Below, piece by piece: positions 26,462-34,613 of a stretch of 64,000 nucleotides of DNA. Below the pieces are notes generated by a model. That model searched no databases. It had not been told where the DNA came from and was given only the letters and a program-made list of their open reading frames with translations. Source of the stretch: Paenalcaligenes sp050487225 (GTDB taxonomy: Bacteria > Pseudomonadota > Gammaproteobacteria > Burkholderiales > Burkholderiaceae_B); contig NZ_JBKQGY010000002.1 in NCBI RefSeq assembly GCF_050487225.1, forward strand, positions 496,001 through 560,000, given 5' to 3'. Positions within the stretch are counted from its first letter, which is position 1. Every line of letters begins with the position of its first letter. The position numbers and the translations under genes are program-made.

Positions 26462-27166
26462 TCAAATAGATCGGGTGATCCCGCCGTCTACCCTAATGTT
26501 TTGGCCTGTGATGTAGCCCGCATCATCCGATAACAAGAACGAAATGGTGCCCGCGATTTCTTCTGCTTTGCCATAGCGCTGCATGGGTACGCTGTCACGT
26601 CTGGCATCGGTAGCAGGCAGGCTGTCTATCCACCCTGGCAACACGTTATTCATGCGTATATTCTGCGCCGCATAGGTGTCGGTAAAGATTTTGGTAAAGC
26701 TGGCTAAACCTGCACGCATCACCGCAGAGGTAGGGAACATGTCTGAAGGTTCAAAAGCCCAGGCAGTAGAAATATTCACAATCGCCCCTTTGCCCTGCTT
26801 TTGCATAATAGGCACCACTAAACGCGTAGCGCGCACGGCATTCAGAAAATAGACGTCCATACCTTTGTGCCAATCTTCGTCACTCAGATCCAAAATGGGC
26901 GCACGCGGGCCATGACCTGCGGAGTTCACCAACGCATCAATGCGCCCCCAACGCTGCATGGCCAAGTCCACCAAACGGTGTAAATCATCCTGCGACTGGT
27001 TAGAACCCGTTACCCCAATACCGCCCAGTTCCTTGGCTAGCGCTTCACCTTTTCCCGAAGAAGACAAAATCGCTACGGCATACCCATCGCTGGCTAAACG
27101 CCTAGCAGTGGCTGCGCCCATACCAGAACCACCGGCGGTAATCAGTGCTACTTTTTCTACAGACAT
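26462..27166 (-). CDS. SDR family oxidoreductase
   Basis: A 234-residue short-chain dehydrogenase. The coenzyme site is ITAGGSGMGAATAR (TAGGxGxG variant of TGxxxGxG) near residue 9. N-S-A-G appears in LVNSAGHGP; the catalytic Ser is in VNISTAWAF. At the Tyr-x-x-x-Lys position the sequence reads SAVMRAGLASFTKI, so the catalytic tyrosine seems replaced, marking a divergent (atypical) SDR. It ends with ITGQNIRVDGGITRSI. AGGAG precedes the ATG. It is transcribed divergently from a LysR gene that may control it. Confidence 0.85.
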   Translation of the reverse strand: MSVEKVALITAGGSGMGAATARRLASDGYAVAILSSSGKGEALAKELGGIGVTGSNQSQDDLHRLVDLAMQRWGRIDALVNSAGHGPRAPILDLSDEDWHKGMDVYFLNAVRATRLVVPIMQKQGKGAIVNISTAWAFEPSDMFPTSAVMRAGLASFTKIFTDTYAAQNIRMNNVLPGWIDSLPATDARRDSVPMQRYGKAEEIAGTISFLLSDDAGYITGQNIRVDGGITRSI

Positions 27167-27269
27167 GATCTACTCCTAAAGACAGTGTATGGAGTTATTA
27201 TCAATCGGTAGCCACTAATGTTCTAACGATAAATACACGCACTATCCTGTAGAAAAACTACTGCCTTAT

Positions 27270-28142
27270 ATGTCTATCAACCGACGCAAACTCCCTCCAT
27301 TAAATGCGCTACGCGCGTTTGAAGTTGCAGGCCGACGCCTAAACTTTAGAGCGGCCGCTGATGAGTTGGGTGTGACACAAGGCGCCGTCGCACAACAAGT
27401 ACGCGCCTTAGAAGCTCATGTAGGCGCAAGCCTGTTTCAACGCTTACCGCGCGGCTTAGCCTTAACCTCGGCAGGAGCCAATTATTTAAGCGACATTAGC
27501 CATGCGTTTGACACGCTCGCTCAGGCCACGGAAAAACTCACCCATCGTCCAGACAGAGTCACCATTAGCGTGACGCCCACCATTGCGGCCAAACTCTTGA
27601 TCCCCCGCTTGGCGCATCTCTATACGGCTTTGCCGCAGATAGAGCTGCAAACCATTGCCACCGATGCGCTCTCGGATTTTGATAGAGACCAAGTGGACAT
27701 TGCCATACGCTTAACGCCACGGGCTATTCCCGCCGCACTGGAAGCAGAGCTGCTGTTTCATCAAGAGCTAATTGCTGTTGCCAGCCCGCAGCTAGCACTA
27801 CCCCAACCACCACCGTTATCTGCCGAACAAGTAGCTAGCTTGCCCTTATTGCATGACGCACACGATCGCTGGCCTACCTTTCTGAACATGAATGGCCGCT
27901 TACCCGGCACTGTCTTTAACCAAACCGCACTAGCCATCGACGCGGCCCTCGGTGGCCAAGGCGTCGCCCTCACCAGCAAAGCATTTGTAGCGGATGACTT
28001 AAAAACAGGCCGATTAATCCCCTTAAGCGCACACCGCATCACCTTGCCCGCCTCGTATTACTTGGTACGCAAACGCGCATCGGCACGCCCCAAAGCAGTA
28101 GAAGCCGTGTGGGACTGGTGCTTGCAACAATTTCAGCAGTAA
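27270..28142 (+). CDS. LysR family regulator (GcvA-like)
   Basis: A 290-residue regulator. Residues 1-65 form the winged helix-turn-helix (LPPLNALRAFEVAGRRLNFRAAADELGVTQGAVAQQVRALE region), followed by an inducer-binding domain. The LPPLNALRAFEVAGR start and overall length put it in the GcvA subgroup, whose members often regulate neighbouring divergent genes. The divergent neighbour is the SDR gene 103 bases away. It ends before a strong terminator at 28307. Inducer unknown. Confidence 0.9.
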   Translation: MSINRRKLPPLNALRAFEVAGRRLNFRAAADELGVTQGAVAQQVRALEAHVGASLFQRLPRGLALTSAGANYLSDISHAFDTLAQATEKLTHRPDRVTISVTPTIAAKLLIPRLAHLYTALPQIELQTIATDALSDFDRDQVDIAIRLTPRAIPAALEAELLFHQELIAVASPQLALPQPPPLSAEQVASLPLLHDAHDRWPTFLNMNGRLPGTVFNQTALAIDAALGGQGVALTSKAFVADDLKTGRLIPLSAHRITLPASYYLVRKRASARPKAVEAVWDWCLQQFQQ

Positions 28143-28306
28143 ACGTTCAAGTACGTGAACTCAGTACCAACATGCAAACCGCTTTGCACAACCCTCTGAA
28201 GCTGCTTATACTGGATTTCATGACAATGACTACCCACCCCTTCATTTACACACAGACTATTCGCCCCAAAACGGCGGGTTAGCGGGTGGGCACCACCATT
28301 GCACAG

Positions 28307-28333
28307 AACCCGCCCCACGAGGCGGGTTTTTTT
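28307..28333 (+). terminator. Rho-independent terminator after the LysR gene
   Basis: AACCCGCC pairs with GGCGGGTT around a CCACGA loop, followed by a T run. It lies 165 bases after the LysR stop and 41 bases before the next start codon. Confidence 0.85.
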
Positions 28334-28373
28334 GTCCCTATAGGGATTGGATTTTCATCAAGGAAACAGCACT

Positions 28374-29264
28374 ATGACTTCTGCCAATACATCGTCTGCC
28401 CCCTCCCGCGCGATGCTGCATTTCATTTGCGGAAAAATCGGCTCTGGCAAATCGACGCTTGCAACCCGACTAGCTGCTGCTCCCCACACTATTTTGCTGA
28501 ACGAAGATCAGTGGCTCTCATCGCTCTACCCCGACAGCATCAAAACCATTACTGACTATGCGCGCTGTTCTGGGCTATTGCGTACCGCGATCACCCCACA
28601 CATTCAACAGTTGCTGGCCGCAGGTATATCCGTTGTGCTGGATTTCCCAGCTAACACATTGGCTAGCCGCGCCTGGATGAAATCCCTGTGTAACAGCACT
28701 TCTGCTCCACACATACTGCACTTTTTGGATCTGCCCGACGACATCTGTAAAGCACGACTGCACCAACGCAATATCTCTGGCACGCACCCGTACCAAACCT
28801 CAGAAGCGGAGTTTGATGCCATCAGCAGCTATTTCGTTGCCCCCACCGAGGCAGAAGGGTTTTCAGTCCAACGTTACAACGCCGACAATGCGCCTGACTT
28901 CCCCCATGTGCACCGTGTCGTTGCTATTCATCACAGCGAATTCCCAGACCCCATCTCGTTTACCAAAGGCACACCACTGACTGTAGGGGCTAAATACGCT
29001 GGCCCTGAAGGGTGGGATAACTGGTTCTTCTGCACACTGCCTACGCACAGTGGCGGTTGGGTGCCTAGTCAGATTATCGATAGAAAAGAGGATTCCCCCT
29101 CTGAAGGGAGGGCGCTAGAGGACTACACCGCCCAAGAGCTAAACGTCAAGATTGGGGAAATTGTCACGGTGATCAAAGAGCTGAATGGGTGGATGTGGTG
29201 CAAAAGTATGCACAGTCAGCAAAGCGGCTGGGTGCCAGCCGCTTCGCTTGCCGCCATCATGTAA
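28374..29264 (+). CDS. P-loop kinase (AAA_33/zeta-like) fused to two SH3-like domains
   Basis: A 296-residue protein. Residues 14-165 are a P-loop kinase-like domain with Walker A GKIGSGKST (20-28), LNEDQW near 42, VVLDFPANT near 88 and RLHQRN near 128, as in small bacterial ATP-binding proteins related to zeta-toxin and chloramphenicol kinases. Residues about 180-235 and 245-296 are two SH3-like units; the second reads ALEDYTAQELNVKIGEIV and ends GWVPAASL, closely like classic SH3. Each part resembles separate bacterial families, so this looks like a fusion. The ATG at 28374 is preferred (AAGGAAA upstream). Substrate and ligand unknown; no antitoxin-like partner is adjacent. Confidence 0.75.
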   Translation: MTSANTSSAPSRAMLHFICGKIGSGKSTLATRLAAAPHTILLNEDQWLSSLYPDSIKTITDYARCSGLLRTAITPHIQQLLAAGISVVLDFPANTLASRAWMKSLCNSTSAPHILHFLDLPDDICKARLHQRNISGTHPYQTSEAEFDAISSYFVAPTEAEGFSVQRYNADNAPDFPHVHRVVAIHHSEFPDPISFTKGTPLTVGAKYAGPEGWDNWFFCTLPTHSGGWVPSQIIDRKEDSPSEGRALEDYTAQELNVKIGEIVTVIKELNGWMWCKSMHSQQSGWVPAASLAAIM

Positions 29265-29280
29265 TGGTGCACACAGGCGT

Positions 29281-29994
29281 TTACGCCTCGATGTAAGTAC
29301 GTAACCGCTCTGCTGCATTGCGTAAGTGACGCTCTGCAGCGGCAGCGGCAGCGTCTGGATCGCGCTGTTCTATAGCCTGAATAATCGCCTGATGTTCCGC
29401 CTGCACATCTTCGATCAAGTCTTGATGGTATTGCGCTGTGTGGCTACGCGCTTGGCGTATTAATCGTCGCACATGCTGCTCTAAATACTCATTGAGCGTG
29501 ATGAAGTGCGGATTATGTGTAGCATCCACAATAGCTTGGTGAAACGCGTAGTCTTCTTCGTCGCCCAACTGATCACACGCAATGGCGTACTCCATGCCTA
29601 TTAACGCTTTGCGTATCTTTTTTAGATCAGCCGCCGTATGCCGTTCGGCTGCATGTTTGGCAGCGGCAACCTCTATCGCCACCAACAACTCAATCACGTG
29701 CTCAAGACTAGTCAGGTCACCCAGAGTAGCTCCTGACATGTCCAAACTGAACATGCGACGCTCACCGCGTGCATTCACAAACACGCCTTTACCTTGCTGT
29801 GAATTCACCAAGCCTTCCGACTTTAGCTGTGACAATGCTTCACGCACAACGGAACGGCTTACCCCGAAGCGCTCCTGCAACTGCGCTTCACTGGGTAATT
29901 TTTGATCGGCAACAAAATGGCCAGCTTCTATTTCCTGCCGTATCCACGTCACGATGGGCGTGGAATATGCAATGCTTTGTTTATGCCCTGCCAT
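29281..29994 (-). CDS. GntR/FCD (FadR subfamily) transcriptional regulator
   Basis: A 237-residue regulator. Residues about 10-75 are a GntR winged helix (LPSEAQLQERFGVSRSVVREALSQLK). Residues 95-225 are an all-helical FCD domain with the metal/ligand histidines in EDYAFHQAIVDATHNP and the later AEHQAI segment. FCD regulators of this group usually respond to small carboxylates from the pathway they control. It lies 75 bases after the SDR gene on the same strand and close to the LIV/2-oxoacid dehydrogenase operon, whose promoter carries a matching near-palindromic repeat. ATG at 29994 is preferred; a TTG at 30003 is in frame. Confidence 0.88.
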   Translation of the reverse strand: MAGHKQSIAYSTPIVTWIRQEIEAGHFVADQKLPSEAQLQERFGVSRSVVREALSQLKSEGLVNSQQGKGVFVNARGERRMFSLDMSGATLGDLTSLEHVIELLVAIEVAAAKHAAERHTAADLKKIRKALIGMEYAIACDQLGDEEDYAFHQAIVDATHNPHFITLNEYLEQHVRRLIRQARSHTAQYHQDLIEDVQAEHQAIIQAIEQRDPDAAAAAAERHLRNAAERLRTYIEA

Positions 29995-30037
29995 AGTGGT
30001 CAAACAATCCTGATCTGAGTAGGTAATGTATGAAACT

Positions 30038-30061
30038 CCGCCAGTATAACGACACTGGCGG
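30038..30061 (-). terminator. Stem-loop between the SDR and gntR genes
   Basis: CCGCCAGT and ACTGGCGG form an eight-base-pair stem with an eight-base loop. It lies just after the SDR stop and before the GntR start on the minus strand. There is no clear T run, so it may be an attenuator or mRNA-stabilising element rather than a full terminator. Confidence 0.5.
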
Positions 30062-30068
30062 CCCAGCG

Positions 30069-30806
30069 TTACACCATGTACAACCCACCGTTCACATGGA
30101 TGGTTTCACCCGTCACAAACGACGCCAAATCAGAACACAAAAACAGAATGACATCAGCCACTTCTTGCGCTGTACCAAAGCGTTTCAAGGGCGTAGAAGC
30201 CAATAAAGCTTGGCCTTTTTCTTGCAGCAAATCACGCGTCATCGCGGTTTCGATAATACCGGGGGCGACGCAATTCACGCGGGTGCGTGGTGCCAGTTCT
30301 AAGGCCAAGCTTTTACTAAAACTGGTCACAGCTCCTTTGGATGCTGAGTAATGCGCATGAGCATAACTGCCACGATGACCTGCCATAGAAGACAAGTTCA
30401 CAATATTGCTGCGTTCTGACAAGTACGGCATCACGGCCTGACACATGTAGAAGGTGCCATCCAAATTAATCTGCATCAATTGACGCCATTGCTCTGCACT
30501 CATCTCGGCGACTTTAGATTCAGGATAAATACCTGCTGAGTGCACCAAAGAATCAATGCCGCCAAATTGCGCCGCCACGGCTTTCGCTAACGCTTGGCAG
30601 GACGGCTGCGAGCTCACATCTGCGGCATAACGTGCTGCCACACCACCCTGTTCGCGTATCTCTTGTTCTAGTTTTTCCAGTGCAGAGGCATCGCGATCAC
30701 ATAGTGCAACTTGTGCCCCTGCTTGTGCCAAACGCAGGGCTAATGCACGACCAATTCCACCTGCTGCACCGGTAATTAACACCGTTTTTTTCTCTAGTCC
30801 CAGCAT
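30069..30806 (-). CDS. SDR family NAD(P)-dependent dehydrogenase (FabG-like)
   Basis: A 245-residue classical short-chain dehydrogenase. Visible are the coenzyme motif TGAAGGIGRALALRLA (residues 12-27), LVHSAGIYP, the catalytic Ser in NLSSMAGHRG, the YxxxK pair in YSASKGAVTSFSK and the C-terminal ETIHVNGGLYMV. A near-perfect ribosome site (GGAGGA) precedes the ATG. It is divergent from the LIV/2-oxoacid dehydrogenase operon and shares its regulatory region, so it probably oxidises a hydroxy-acid or alcohol in that pathway (inference). Confidence 0.9.
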   Translation of the reverse strand: MLGLEKKTVLITGAAGGIGRALALRLAQAGAQVALCDRDASALEKLEQEIREQGGVAARYAADVSSQPSCQALAKAVAAQFGGIDSLVHSAGIYPESKVAEMSAEQWRQLMQINLDGTFYMCQAVMPYLSERSNIVNLSSMAGHRGSYAHAHYSASKGAVTSFSKSLALELAPRTRVNCVAPGIIETAMTRDLLQEKGQALLASTPLKRFGTAQEVADVILFLCSDLASFVTGETIHVNGGLYMV

Positions 30807-30900
30807 AGATCCTCCTCGTATTCGGGTTTATACCTATAAGAGCAACATATTGATTTAAAACGAACTAATCACAATTACTACGTTTCTTGATCAATGCTCG

Positions 30901-30928
30901 TTGACACTCTTTTTGTTGCTGATATAGT
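30901..30928 (+). promoter_or_regulatory. Sigma70-type promoter of the LIV/2-oxoacid dehydrogenase operon
   Basis: TTGACA at 30901-30906 and TATAGT at 30923-30928 are separated by 16 bases. Transcription would start near 30935, immediately before the repeats at 30941-30971, giving a leader of about 140 bases before the start at 31075. Confidence 0.65.
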
Positions 30929-30940
30929 ATTTTTCAATCG

Positions 30941-30971
30941 TCTGACAAGCATATCAAACTTATCAGACAAG
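30941..30971 (+). promoter_or_regulatory. Candidate GntR/FCD operator
   Basis: CTTATCAGACAAG (30959-30971) is a near palindrome of the form CTTxTC-A-GAxAAG. A related half, TCTGACAAG, lies at 30941-30949. Both sit just downstream of the promoter, where a GntR repressor would block elongation. Assignment to the regulator at 29281 is by proximity. Confidence 0.6.
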
Positions 30972-31074
30972 TTACATAAAAATTATCCTTTGTGATGGAT
31001 ATTCCTAAACCAATATCTTTCCCACACAAAGGCCGCGCCACATGCGAATTCTTTTCGGAGAATGGAGAGCAACG

Positions 31075-32316
31075 ATGAAACTGAAACACCTGACACTAAC
31101 GCTAGCGGTAACTGGGTTGAGTAGCTTGGCTTCTGTACAAGCCGCACCACTCAAAATTGCTTTAGTGGAAACTCTGTCTGGCCCTCAAGCGTCTACCGGT
31201 CTGCTGTACCGCACCGCTGTGAAATACGAGTTGGACAAAATCAACCAAGCTGGTGGCTGGAACGGTGAAGCCATCGAGATCATGGAATACGACAACCAAG
31301 GCGGTCCTGCTGGTGCGTCGGACAAAGTGAAAGCCGCAATTGCTGATGGCGCTGACATCATCATCCAAGGCTCTTCTTCTGCGGTTTCTGGTCAAATCAC
31401 CGAAGACATCCGCAAACACAACATCCGTAACCGTGGCAAAGAAGTGCTGTACCTGAACATGGGCGGCGAAGCACTGGAATTGACAGCTGACAAATGCCAC
31501 TTCTACCACTTCCGCTTCACCACCAACGCCCCTATTCGTGTGAAAACACTGGTTAACGCCATGCAAGAAGACGGCGTGCTGGGCTCCAAAGTCTATGCCA
31601 TGAACCAGAACTACTCCTGGGGTGGTGACATGGAATACGCGACCGAGCAGCAAGCGGCCGCTAACAACTACACCGTGGTAGAAAAAACGCTGCACGATGT
31701 AAACCGCATTCAAGACTTCGCTCCTTACGCTAACCGCATCAAAAACAGCGGTGCGGAGACGGTGATTACTGGCAACTGGTCCAACGACTTGTTGTTGCTG
31801 ATGAAAGCCACGCGTGATGCGGGCCTGAAAGTACGTTTCGGCACGGTGTTCTTGGATCAGCCAGGTAACATCGCCAACGCGGGTGATTTGGCTCTGGGCC
31901 ACTACATTTCCCACGCGTTCAACATTGAAGCCAATGATGCTGCCAAACAATTTGCTGAGGACTACAAAGCGGTCACTGGCCACTACCCCACTTACGTAGA
32001 GCCACAAACCGTATTTGGTATCCAGATGCTGGGCGAAGCACTGCGTAATACTGCTGCAAACGCCGACGGCAAAATGGACGCCACACAACTGGCTCTGAAT
32101 TTGGAGAACGTCACACTGGCAGGCCCATTGGGTGAAATCGCTATTCGTGCTGACGACCACCAAGTCATGTTGCCTATCGTGGTATCTCAAGTATCGCGTG
32201 ACGCTGAATACAAAGTAGACGGCACCGATATGGGCTTTAGCGTGGTCAAACTCTTTACGGGTGCAGACGCGGTTAACCCCGTAGAACAAACCTGCTCCAT
32301 GAAGCGTCCTTCCTAA
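31075..32316 (+). CDS. LIV-type ABC transporter substrate-binding protein (first system)
   Basis: A 413-residue exported protein; residues 1-23 are a signal peptide (ending VQA|A). The mature start LKIALVETLSGPQASTG and the DNQGGPAGASDKVKAAIADGAD block are typical of periplasmic binding fold type I proteins of the branched-chain amino acid (HAAT) family, which also bind aromatic acids, amides and other carboxylates. Two Cys (DKCHF and EQTCSM) may form a disulfide. ATG at 31075 is preceded by GGAGA. It heads the operon livH-M-G-F, E1, VOC, E2, E3, so the ligand is likely a precursor of a 2-oxo compound. Confidence 0.88.
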   Translation: MKLKHLTLTLAVTGLSSLASVQAAPLKIALVETLSGPQASTGLLYRTAVKYELDKINQAGGWNGEAIEIMEYDNQGGPAGASDKVKAAIADGADIIIQGSSSAVSGQITEDIRKHNIRNRGKEVLYLNMGGEALELTADKCHFYHFRFTTNAPIRVKTLVNAMQEDGVLGSKVYAMNQNYSWGGDMEYATEQQAAANNYTVVEKTLHDVNRIQDFAPYANRIKNSGAETVITGNWSNDLLLLMKATRDAGLKVRFGTVFLDQPGNIANAGDLALGHYISHAFNIEANDAAKQFAEDYKAVTGHYPTYVEPQTVFGIQMLGEALRNTAANADGKMDATQLALNLENVTLAGPLGEIAIRADDHQVMLPIVVSQVSRDAEYKVDGTDMGFSVVKLFTGADAVNPVEQTCSMKRPS

Positions 32317-32330
32317 TCGCTGTTCCTATA

Positions 32331-32356
32331 CGCCAGCCATACGTTAATGGCTGGCG
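32331..32356 (+). other. Stem-loop between binding protein and permease genes
   Basis: CGCCAGCCAT and ATGGCTGGCG are perfect ten-base complements around ACGTTA, 15 bases after the binding-protein stop. It lacks a T run. Such hairpins often stabilise the upstream message or stop part of transcription, giving more binding protein than permease. Confidence 0.65.
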
Positions 32357-32447
32357 TCTTCACCTCTATAGTCTCTAGCCCCTGATAGCTCTACCTATTG
32401 CGCTTGGCAGAGCCTATACATATAACCTAGGCAAAAAAGGCATACGC

Positions 32448-33389
32448 ATGGAGTTTTTTGTTGTGTCCCTGCTGAACGGTAGCATCTACGGATTGCTATT
32501 GTTCATGGTCTCCGCCGGCCTGACCCTCATTTTCGGCATGATGGGCGTTCTGAACTTCGCCCATACCTCTTTCTACATGGTTGGTGCCTACTTGGCCTAC
32601 ACCTTGCAGAAATACATAGGCTACTGGCCTGCAATCGTCATTGCCCCCATTTTGGTTGGGCTGATCGGTGCTTTTGTTGAGCGCTACATGTTGCGCCGCG
32701 TACACCAATACGGGCATGGTCATCAGTTACTACTGACTTTTGGTGTGTCTTTCATCATCACCGAAGTCATCAAACTGTTTTACGGTAACTACCCTGTGGA
32801 TTACCGCGTACCCGAAGCGTTGAACTTCTCGGCGTTCAGCATTTTCGGTACGAACTACCCCTTCTACCGCTTGCTGATCGGTGCCACATCCTTGCTGATG
32901 TTTGCCCTGATCTACCTGCTGTTAACCCGCACCCGCGTTGGGATTGTGGTGCGTTCCGCCATCTACAAACCACGCATGGGCGAGGCTTTGGGCCACAACG
33001 TGCCTATGGTGTTCATGGGCGTATTCGCCGTGGGTGCTGGTTTGGCCGGTCTGGCTGGTGCTGTGGCTGGTGCGTTCTACACCACCAACCCCAACATGGC
33101 ACTAGAACTAGGCGTACTGGTGTTTGTGGTGGTAGTTGTAGGGGGGTTGGGTTCTCTGGGCGGCGCTATGCTGTCCTCCCTCATCATCGGTTTGGTGTCG
33201 TCCTTTGCCGTAGGCATAGATTGGAGCCTCGCCGACCTGTTCAACCTAGTTGGTCTGGGTGAATGGGCTCGCGCTACCGGTGGCCTACTCACACTGAAAG
33301 TTTCTTCCATGGCAGCCACGATTCCCTTCTTGCTCATGCTACTGGTGTTATTGATCCGTCCGTCGGGTCTGATGGGAAATAGGGAGTAA
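32448..33389 (+). CDS. livH: LivH-type ABC permease (first system)
   Basis: A 313-residue inner-membrane permease with eight or more helices. SAGLTLIFGMMGVLNFAH near residue 22 and the cytoplasmic coupling segment RSAIYKPRMGEALGHN near 171 match LivH. VVVVVGGLGSLGGAMLSSLIIG near 225 is also a family hallmark. It is separated from the binding protein by a hairpin-containing gap and followed after four bases by the LivM-type gene. Confidence 0.9.
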   Translation: MEFFVVSLLNGSIYGLLLFMVSAGLTLIFGMMGVLNFAHTSFYMVGAYLAYTLQKYIGYWPAIVIAPILVGLIGAFVERYMLRRVHQYGHGHQLLLTFGVSFIITEVIKLFYGNYPVDYRVPEALNFSAFSIFGTNYPFYRLLIGATSLLMFALIYLLLTRTRVGIVVRSAIYKPRMGEALGHNVPMVFMGVFAVGAGLAGLAGAVAGAFYTTNPNMALELGVLVFVVVVVGGLGSLGGAMLSSLIIGLVSSFAVGIDWSLADLFNLVGLGEWARATGGLLTLKVSSMAATIPFLLMLLVLLIRPSGLMGNRE

Positions 33390-33393
33390 TACG

Positions 33394-34611
33394 GTGAAAC
33401 GCGTTTTTCTGTTTGTAGTGCTGATTGTCGCGCTTGCGCTAGCACCTTCTTACCTAACTCCTGCCCTGCTAAATGCTGCTATCCAGATGCTGATCGCAGT
33501 CTTGTTTGCGACGGCCTTTAACGTGTTGGCAGGCCAAGGCGGCATGCTGTCATTTGGTCACGCGGCCTACTTCGCTATCGGTACCTTCGCCACCATTCAC
33601 GCCATGAATGCGGTAGACGGTATGGGCTTGTTGCCTACGCCTTTGCTGCCATTACTGGGCGCATTGGCCGGCTGTTTACTGGGTGTTGTAGCAGGTTGGT
33701 TCTCTACCCAACGTAGCGGTGTGTATTTCTCTATGATCACACTAGCCTTGGCTGAACTGTTGCACGCTCTGGCACCACACCTTAAAGGGGTGTTTGGTGG
33801 CGAAGGCGGTATCTCTGCCATGCGTATGCCTGCGTGGGGCTTTGACTTCGGTACGTCTACCGAGGTGTATTACCTGACGTTGGTCTGGGCGCTGATTGCT
33901 ATCACTCTGCTGTTCTACTTCACTCGCACACCATTGGGTCGCTTGTGTAACGGCTTGCGCGAAAACACCAATCGCTTGCGCTTCTTGGGCTACAACGTGC
34001 ACCGTCTGCGTGTGATGGTATTCACTATCTCTGCCACCTTTGCAGGTCTGGCCGGTGGTTTGCAAGCCATGCACAACGAAGCAGCCAACTACGTGCTGTT
34101 CGACATGACACTGTCTACCCAAGCCGTGCTGTTCTCGTACATCGGTGGTATTGCCAGTTTCTTTGGCCCAGCCCTAGGCGCTGCCGTCATGAGCTTCTTC
34201 GGTTATGCCGTGTCTGACCTGACTCGCTCATGGTTGCTGTACCAAGGCATTATCTTCGTTCTGGTCATGATGTTCTTGCCTGCGGGTTTATTCAGCATTC
34301 TGCAATGGTGGCAACGCAGCAGCCTGCGTCACAACGTGCTCGTACTCATCGGTGCGCTACTGGTGTGGACGCTGGGTGTAGTGGCGGGTGGAGCCGGTAT
34401 TGTGCTCATCGTTGAGCTACTAGGCCGCATTCTCAGCCCCGACTACCACGTCGCAGCCAATATGGATTGGCCTGCTATCCAGTTGTTTGGACAAGCGTGG
34501 GTACCTAATGCCGTCATGACATGGGTATGGCCTATATTGCTGGTCATCCTTGGCGTCATCATCACTACGACCATGACACGTAAATGGCAAGCCATGAACG
34601 AGGAACAATAG
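33394..34611 (+). CDS. livM: LivM-type ABC permease with C-terminal extension (first system)
   Basis: A 405-residue permease starting with GTG (GGGAGT upstream). The core has NVLAGQGGMLSFGHAAYFAIGTF near residue 45 and GLRENTNRLRFLGYN coupling helix near 186. The family core ends near residue 310; about 90 further residues add another membrane segment, a periplasmic stretch (SPDYHVAANMDWP) and a final helix. LivM proteins often end near 300-360, so this tail is unusual. Next gene starts two bases after its stop. Confidence 0.88.
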   Translation: MKRVFLFVVLIVALALAPSYLTPALLNAAIQMLIAVLFATAFNVLAGQGGMLSFGHAAYFAIGTFATIHAMNAVDGMGLLPTPLLPLLGALAGCLLGVVAGWFSTQRSGVYFSMITLALAELLHALAPHLKGVFGGEGGISAMRMPAWGFDFGTSTEVYYLTLVWALIAITLLFYFTRTPLGRLCNGLRENTNRLRFLGYNVHRLRVMVFTISATFAGLAGGLQAMHNEAANYVLFDMTLSTQAVLFSYIGGIASFFGPALGAAVMSFFGYAVSDLTRSWLLYQGIIFVLVMMFLPAGLFSILQWWQRSSLRHNVLVLIGALLVWTLGVVAGGAGIVLIVELLGRILSPDYHVAANMDWPAIQLFGQAWVPNAVMTWVWPILLVILGVIITTTMTRKWQAMNEEQ

Positions 34612-34613
34612 CC

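Noticed and set aside
28374..29264. Toxin-antitoxin module (zeta-type toxin)
   Set aside because: No small antitoxin gene is adjacent, the kinase group is a common housekeeping-like family and it carries SH3 domains instead.
31162..32289. A 375-codon open frame on the minus strand, opposite the first LIV binding protein gene
   Set aside because: It exactly shadows a well-supported gene with signal peptide and family motifs. Its translation is Val/Phe/His-rich with no recognisable domain, as expected from antisense of codon-biased sequence.
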